A stretch of DNA of 64,000 nucleotides from Apostichopus parvimensis (taxonomy: Eukaryota > Echinodermata > Holothuroidea > Aspidochirotida > Stichopodidae): NCBI GenBank assembly GCA_000934455.1, contig KN887629.1, forward strand, positions 17,183-81,182. The letters are read 5' to 3'. Of this stretch, positions 45,501-54,500 are shown one piece after another. The position numbers and the translations under genes are program-made. Below the pieces are notes generated by a model. It saw only the letters and a program-made list of their open reading frames with translations, had not been told where the DNA came from and made no database searches. Position 1 is the stretch's first letter. Each line of letters starts with the position of its first letter.

Positions 45501-48500
45501 CTATAGCATCTACCAGTAGTAATGAGGTTTCATACAACTTTACAAATATGGCAATAATGAATGTTTCGACAAACAGCCAATATGAGATACATTTGACCTA
45601 CAAATACAGGTTAGTTTCGCAGTAAATGAGAATATGATGTATTGATACCTTTAATTTTGCCACGATAGCATTAAAAAGTTCAATCAACTTCTCTCTGTTT
45701 TCAGACTGAAAGTAACACAGAATTAGACAGCATTTGATAAAACGTTAAACATAACTGACACTTTCCATTATATTTACGCATTGTAATTATTAACATTACA
45801 CAAGGAAGTGAAGTGAACAAAACGTAAGAGTGACCTTTGTACAATAAATTTGCAAAACTAATACTCTCTGCGATACAGCGAAACTTATCTCGTTCTCTCG
45901 TATTGTCACTTAGGCTATTGCTATTTTATGGATCAACCTCATTCCGGTATAAATTCTCATACAGCTGTCGAGATATATAGCTCGTCCCTACATACATGCC
46001 TTCTGCTTATAAACACAATTATTCTTACCTCACTGTATAATTCCTCTATTACTAGTAGAATGTATAAAAAAGGAATCTAAAGAGGAAGAAAATTATCTCA
46101 AATAAGAATGGCCTGCGTACGAAGTAGAATATAAATGTAAACAACTGATGCAATGCAAAAGTGTGGAGTTGCAAGGGAACGACCTGTTAAAAAATCATAG
46201 TTATGCATTCTTAATGTAATGTTAGAAAGGAAGAACAATAATCATCTTACATTGAATGAAAGGATAGCAAGGCATATAGTTTTGTATAACAACATCATCA
46301 CTGCTGGGAAGTATTTGTGTGGTGATTGATGCCAATCGTTTCTGTGTTTCATGTTCAGTTGTTGTAAAAGCTAAGACTAAGATGTTCATTGTGTGCTTCT
46401 TTTGAAAAGCTTCTATACACCAGTCAAACATAATTTTTTTCCATGCTTAGACAGTTAATTAATTTTAAATCACATTAGCTTGTAGTTTTTAGTCCATCAA
46501 AAAATAAAATTTAACCCATATTACTTTTTCTTTCGGTTTAGAGAAGCCCATATGAATACTTTTGTCAATGTCTTTCGTTGTTAGCTGTAGAAAAAGTAAG
46601 ACAGAAAGGAGAGCCCAATTTTACTTCAGTTCTCTTTTAAATAAAATTGTCTTATACAACGAAACAGCTAAATATATTTCTAAGAAGTCTTACATATTAT
46701 TCGAATTAATTTAAATAAACTGACAGTAAAGGATAATGGATAATGGTAAAGGATAATGTTACAGCGTTCACCTACGAGGACTCCAGGGTCAATATGGTAA
46801 CCTCTCCAAGGACCTCGTTTGTCCTTACTGTTAACAGAAATGGAAAATCTTCCAAAAGTATTTCGTCGTGCTCACGATGGATGAGATGGGATTGGTAGAG
46901 AAACTTACCAAGTTAAGAACATAGTATTTCGTTAACATTTCCGCTGTGATTGCTGGTTGAACCTGTGAATATGGATCGAGTAGGTTTTAGACACTCTTCA
47001 TATTACCCCTACCAACATTTTACGACTCAGGTAGGTAAGTGCATCTGCTTAAAGGAACATACTGCGTTTAAGTATCACCCAAAAGTGACGCCTGAACACC
47101 ATTAATTATGATCATTACGCTATTTCAAACATGTACCAAACATATTTTGCGCAAAAAAACATTCTCGAATCTTGCATAATCTAGAAAAAAATAAATAAAC
47201 GTTCTCTCTATTACATATGCATTTCATACATCAATGTCACGTCGGGTTGCCTCAGTGTTGCGCAATATGTGTGAAATTATCGTGCAGTTTACGGAAATCC
47301 AAGCGCAAAGTCAGCAATGAATAGAACGGACGTGACAGAAAATACCCACATGGGCACTGATTGATCAATTTGAACCACAAGTTAGCAAAATGACATATCG
47401 TAGAATACATCGAAGGCCTTATGCCGTATGAATAAAGCGTTAGCCTATAATATATTATTTATTGTATGTTTACGCCTTGCATTTGCCAAGAATTATTTGT
47501 TTAAGAACATCTAATACACCAACTAACGTTACTCGTTAGTAATACAGTAATAATATGTACAGGCTGCAAATAACATACCCATTTGTCCGCGTTAGGCTAG
47601 CTAGCTCGTTCGTGTTAATGAAAGCTTCAATGCGCGTCATTAATATATGTATTATTTATTAATAGCTAATTTTTCTTCTTTTTGTAGGTTTTGATTGACA
47701 GTTATCGTTAAAGAAAAAAATGCTAAAACGCATTGCTTAGCTACATCAAGTAGTATAGGCCTAGTACATCAATGTACGTATAAAGTGAGCGGCACAAACG
47801 GTTTGTTATTGTCTGACGTCACTTGATAAATATGATCTGTGCCCTTGGGAGGTCACACTTACCATGTTTTCAGTAGTTGCAACTCTCAATCTTTTAAGCA
47901 CTTCTTCAGCTTTTATCTGTTCGAAATACGGATAAAACGTTAAGGTGTGTTCCCTTCTAATTCTAAGTTTTCACCACTAGCAAAATACAAAGCCTCTCAT
48001 TCTACAAGAAGTTAAACAAAGTTTGCATACTCGTTTTTCATGCTGACCATGATTTCTATCTTACCTTTTTCTGTTCCATTGGAACCTTGGTTATATCTAT
48101 GAAACCATTTGAATCAATCTGAAAAGAAAAGCGGTATTGCCCTATAATACAAATTCTTTGAAATCTTCACCTTTCGAAAAGGAATCGAGTTCCTTTCTCT
48201 GTGTCGATACGAAACACTTTGGATTACCAATTCATTTATAAGAATATAGTTTACTCGATGATTTGTTTAGCAATGTTGAAGTAGAGAGCATGTATATAAG
48301 ATGCTGTATTACTATTTAGATGAAATCAATTACAAAAATATGACTGAATGTTAAACAGACCTACGAAAATTGGCCAGGTAAGCCATATGTATATAACTTG
48401 GTAAATTTATTGTGTAGTTGTCCATGGAATTCTTTGCATTATGGAGTAAGGCTTGACTCTAGCAAACTTCATTGTATGAAGCCTTTATTTCGATGGTAGG

Positions 48501-51500
48501 TAGTTCAAGGTAAGCTGCATAACGTATATTCAGTTGTGATTGTGGAGCATTCGGTGATCTATTTGCTATGTTAAACGCGGATGTAGAAATATTTGATAAA
48601 AACGGTGCATACAAATGTTAGTAAACTGATTTCTTTGAGAAGCATCTTAAGAAAATGTACATCCTGCCAACTTTTTTTTTCAAGTTCTATACTTTGAACA
48701 TTAGAAGTCATGGAGACTATATCTCCCAATGTTTTGGACCACAAGCTTGCGATTGACATAAATGGAATCTTCCTTCAGAAAACGTTCATAAGTTAAAAAG
48801 GTGGATATTATAGTGTGCTAGAGAAATGGTCGTGTAGAATCTTACCTTCTTTTTGTTAAACAATTCCATTACGATATCCAGACAAGCTTTAGATGGTATC
48901 TGTTACATTATGCAAATAGAACAAAATATTACTTTCAGTTATAATGAAATGAATACTCGAATTGTCGAATGCTTAGCAGCCTGGTTTACTAAAGGAATCA
49001 TATAAAGTTAGCAATACACAGAACAGGTGACCCGTTAGTTGAGTAATTCCATTTTATATCAACTTAACGTATGATTCGTCGTTTGACCTACCTTCCAGTG
49101 CCATGGTCAAACAGAAAACAAATATGCAGCAATGAAATGATACGAAACACAGATAACTTATTGCAACGACGGACGTATGTTTATTTGTTTGTTTTGGGTT
49201 TTTGCAAAAAGACAGAACAAGCATGCACCATTATTGTATTTTTCAACCTTCAAAGAGTGCAACATAAATGAACTAACGGAAAGTTATAGTCATAAGCACC
49301 TGTGTTATTTCCAGCACGGTCTGCAGCACTGCAACAAACCCCTTAGAGGTAATCTGAAGAAATCATAAATGATGAAAACTACAATAGAAGTGGAACAAAA
49401 TGATATATAATTGTCAAAACTTGACCATAAATAGTTGAACAATGTAAATGTAAATAACAATTGCTAAAGTTAAAGGGGGATGTACAGCACGAATGAAGAC
49501 GGCAATCGAATTGAATTCCCCAAATGATATGATTTCTTACCCATTGACTTGTCGAGAAGAAGTTAGCAATAGCAAGTAACTCCTGATAGAAAGAAGATAA
49601 TATTTGAAGTTATATTTGCTAAGTATTGTTTGTTTCTCCCTCAAAATATATCCTTCTGGTTAATCTAATGTTAAAACCAGAAATGGTAATGAATTTTATG
49701 ATTTGGTCTCATAGTGCGCACTTCATCAGTTTTTCAATGATCAAGACAAATCAGTCTGAAATGAACGTTGTCAAGATTTCATTACCTTCTTAAAGTCGTC
49801 AATCTCGTATGATCGTCCATAAAATTACTGGAATTCTTTGTTAACATCTTTGTCTCACTCTATCCGCCTTGTCATGATATTTAATGAGCAGTGGAAGCAG
49901 AGTCAATGTATAGCAATACAGGTATGTAGTAACTTGATGTCAAATTTTAAGTGATGGACAATATATTATGTAATAGTGAAACTATGGATAACAGGAACTA
50001 GAATTTTAACTCATTTTATAATTTTTAACCTACCTCTTTGGAAGGATTCAAATTAGATATACTTTTCCCAAGAATCTCTCTGACATCGGCATCCTATTCG
50101 GAAATAATATTTAAGAATATTAGACAATAACATCAATGAAAGCCATTCTTAATAATGAACTTGTCAATTTAATGCTAACATATTAGTTTAAGTGTCACAA
50201 TAGCATTGGAAACTAACCTTGTAAACATCTTTGGATTCTATCAATAGACGTTGAAACTCTCCGTCTGTTGCCTAGAGAGCCAAAGTTAAGATAGATATAA
50301 CAACGAAAAGAAATTGAAGACAGGAATATTGAATATGAATACTATGTATACCAATGCTTACTTTCTATTTCCTTAAAAGACTAATGATCAGGAAAACATT
50401 TTCAATGGTGTATACTTTCATTTAAAAACTTGAAAAACACGAAGAGATATGCTACCTGAAGTACTGAACTTTATAATAGTTGATATAAATGAGGAAATTG
50501 TGAAATGTTTACTTAATTATAACTCTGAACAACACTATATCAGAACTTATCAAGGATATAAGCAAAGCTCACCAATACATTGCTTACAAGTGGTTTCTAC
50601 AGTTTACTGAAAAAGCAAAGTGCTAAAGGAAAGTGCTTCGATATACATGAGTTCTGACGTTTTTCCATCACCCATATGACAATGAAGGTTCACTTCCTAA
50701 TATTGTAAGATAGATAATAAATTGTACAAACTTGCTTCAATGGCAAAATAAAGAAAGAAATAAGGAATAAAGAAAAAGAAAACGAAATAAACATAGAGCT
50801 TTTACCTTGCCAACAACTATTTTTTCGTAAAATGGCTTGAAAAGTTTGTCGAATTCTAGCTGTAAATAAAGGATGAATGAAATTGAGGCCGTACTGCTAA
50901 ATGAAAGCCAATGTATTTACTGTAGAAATTGTTCCAATAACTGTTTGAAAATAAATTACATGGAATCTCGAAATACGAAGTTAGATGTGTTAGAAAACAC
51001 GTACGTAATCATAATAGTTTACATACAACCTTAGATGCAATATGACCCTAATTTATCTAGCTTCAACTTTCAAATTTCGAAAGACAATCGTACCAGCGGC
51101 TCCAGTAACAGTGGTTCCTTTTCGTGTTTCGTGTTTGATGACTCATTACGTTTCGGATCTGCCGTGTCTGTGTCTTGTGATTCTATCTTGGACATGTTCA
51201 TTCCACTTCTGTCAGGTTTACTTTTCGAACGGCCTTTGAAGAAAACGCAAATTAGAAATTTCAATGTAGTATTAACAACGAGTTGTGACACATACATTAA
51301 AAGCAAATTGAAGTATTCAATCAAAGTTTATAAGTTGTGCTCTTCAGCAAGCTTCTCAAGCACGGAAAAAATGAATTCAATATTAAAGTTACCATTAACT
51401 TCATTGACGTGATGCTATTATAACTCGTAAATATTTGTTAACATGCGCTATTTCAAAAGGTTCGATGTTATTGACATAGATATAGTAACTTTTGCATATA

Positions 51501-54500
51501 TACCTCTCCGCTTGATGAGAAATGTTGCCCCCAAAACGGAAATCATGAGCACACACACAATGATAACTATTACAACAGCTGTAACAGTCTTTGAAGATTC
51601 GTTCTTGGGTACTTGACATTCACTTGCATCTGAAACCGTAAGAAAGCATACATTTTAAGGAACGTTTCTATTGCCTTTAAAGAATATGTTTTTTGTTACT
51701 TTTAATGCACACACCAAGAAAAAAAACACCTTCATGTAAACAAACTCAATGAATGTTGCAATAGTTTATTTAATTGGACAGTTTTATTTAGTTTATGACT
51801 GAGAAATACTTCGTGCTTCGAATACTCCATGAACATTTAATTTATGAACTTTTTTTCTTAAATTAAGATACCGTATTGTAACGGAACAAGTTGGCAATGG
51901 TGATTTATAAACAGTTTATTCTACGTTTACCTGGTTTCAGATGAATAACAGCTGTATTCTGGAACTTAGCAATCTCTACTGAAGCTGGCAAACAACTAAG
52001 TTTTATGACTTCCTCACATTGACTTATATGATACTCAGATATTACATAATTGTCAAAAGTGTTAGTGGAATGATTCTCATCGGTGTAGTGCCATTCTCTG
52101 TTGATGGTAACTCCTGGACTTTCACTCTGTCTAAAAGTTAATTGGATGTATGGTTTAGTGTTCAGTAGTGAACAAGAAATATTGCCAATTAGACCTGTTG
52201 TACGTTCGCACATTTGATCCACACTACCGCAACCATCAATGCTAACAACAGATTTCAATGAATTATCTGAAGTGAAAAGAGCAGAAAAAAGTATAATAAG
52301 AGCAAACGAGAATATATAAGCCTGTGAAGCAGCAATTGAAAGAATATTTATTTAAGGGTGAACAATGTTCCACATGTAACAAGGCAATTAATCTAACTAC
52401 TTTCATAAAAAAAAAATTATTTTTCAAAATGTTCAAAGGGGTTGCACGCTCAATTATCAATTTTATATCCAACTTTGTAACTCAAACTGAGCATAGCGTG
52501 ACATGTTCAACACGACTCATGCAATTGAAAGAAAACGTAGATTATACTCTCCCTTTACAAGTAAAAAGTAGTATATATACCAATGAACTTATCGTCCATT
52601 TTTAATCACATGAAGTGGTCAGACTATTTCAAAGACATGATTAAATTGAAGTACAACTTTTGATAAGAGTGCATTTGCAATTTGGTAGTTGAATAAACAT
52701 GTTTAAGTCACGATAGGTAATAAAAAACACACAAAACAATTGTCTTTGTGTGTGAAAAGGGAAATCATTTCAAGGTCGACGAAATCAGCATGCATTTGGA
52801 TGCACGTCTTCGAAATGTTTAGTTATTAAATCCGTTGTTAATAAAAAACACTAACCGTAAGAAACATTATACTCACCTACAGTAGATACATGTATCACAT
52901 CCTTCTTAGCCATGACACCTGAGCTGGATACGCATTCGAGTGAAATGTTATAGGTAGGCACAACTATCGACACTAAGACATTTCCAGAGAACTCACAATT
53001 CCACAGGCTCGGGCATCGTGGTTGGATGTGTAACCCCCACTCCATTATTATGGTTGAAGATCGATTTGAAAATGTGGCACTTAATAGTCCAAAGGGATAA
53101 TTTGGACGTGGACATGACAATGATAATGATTTGCCTTCTAACACGTAAGTCACTCTGCTAGTACGATCGTCGTACTGCTTATGGCCTTTTACAATAGTCG
53201 ATGCACTGGCTACATCTCGAACAGCGATACCAGTCGCTATGCAGGTAAAATATTCCAACGAAAATAGCTTTGTGTCATATTTTATAGTAGATATTGTGGA
53301 GTACAACGGCATCCTGTCAATAAACTTGGAAGTGTAATCTTTTAAGCCATAATCTGTTTGCATGTTCCCTTCTTTTAGTGAACGCCATGTTATTTCTACC
53401 GGTGGTTTGGTATTGTTGGCGTTACATACCAAAGTGGCTTCCCCTTCAGATACGTTTGTCTTCTTACATAATTCATGATCACTAACGAAACAGTCATGTA
53501 TGGTCAAATCCTTTAATGGTACTGTAATGAGAAAATGAACAAAGAATTAACATATATGCCATTGCACAATGTGAAAAAAATGAGCGTCTGCAGGGTTCAT
53601 GCGTTCTATACCAGGGGCGTAACTACCAGTTGTGTACTGTGGAAATGCGGAGGGAGGAGTAATATGTTATGTTGTTGACAGGAGGAGTCTTAAGGAGGGG
53701 ACATTCAAATAGAGATGCGTGAATGAACTATATTTCGCATACACTGAAACAATGTTGAGGAATTTTCGGCTTTTGGGGTTGTACTATACAAACAAGTCAT
53801 ATGTTTATATCATGTACTCTGGGGTCTTTTCCCAGATATCAGGATGGTTGCGCCCTTTTCTGTACGCTCTGTTAGTCTACCATATAAATGCGGAATATTA
53901 TACTGAAGACAAAACCAAGACAAGACGGAAAAGAGAAACAAAACATAACAAACGATATGTCATGAACAACGTGAATATGCCTGGACAAAAATTCCGTTGA
54001 ATTCGTACAATTGTTTTTTTTTGTGTGGATTATCCATAATGAGCCATGTTTTCAGTTTGTATCAGGTATATGATGCATTTCGTATTGGGCTACTCCATTT
54101 CGTACGAGTCTTATAATATTTGCATATAAATGAGTATCACTAAATTGAAAGTCTATGAGATTAAAGTAATTTAACCATTTAAACGGAATTAAGTCAAATA
54201 CAGCTTCTTCATGTGCCATAACTTAGTATTATCATATCTTTTTTACTTCACTTTCAAAGCCCTCCAAGTTAATCCTTTTATTTTTAATCATTTTTATTTG
54301 ATATTGCTAGATTCAAGTAATAGATTAAGTAATAGAAAAAGAAGAGCAGTCAGGATAGGGTCATGGTATGATATGTTATTTGATTTCCTGTACTCAGTTG
54401 ACTAAAGTGTGTAGGCAACTACGCATATACAGCAAAACGTTTGACTTGGGTGTTGTTTTAAGCAACAAGTTACTTAAACAATATATCTGACATATATATT

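Noticed and set aside
51035-51412. Plus-strand frame of 125 residues, Ser-rich
   Set aside because: It is the antisense shadow of the gene 2 adaptor exon.
51401-51619. Minus frame over the gene 2 transmembrane exon starting MSSTQERIF
   Set aside because: It is out of phase with the flanking exons; the phase 1 frame of the same DNA gives a membrane helix and matches gene 1.
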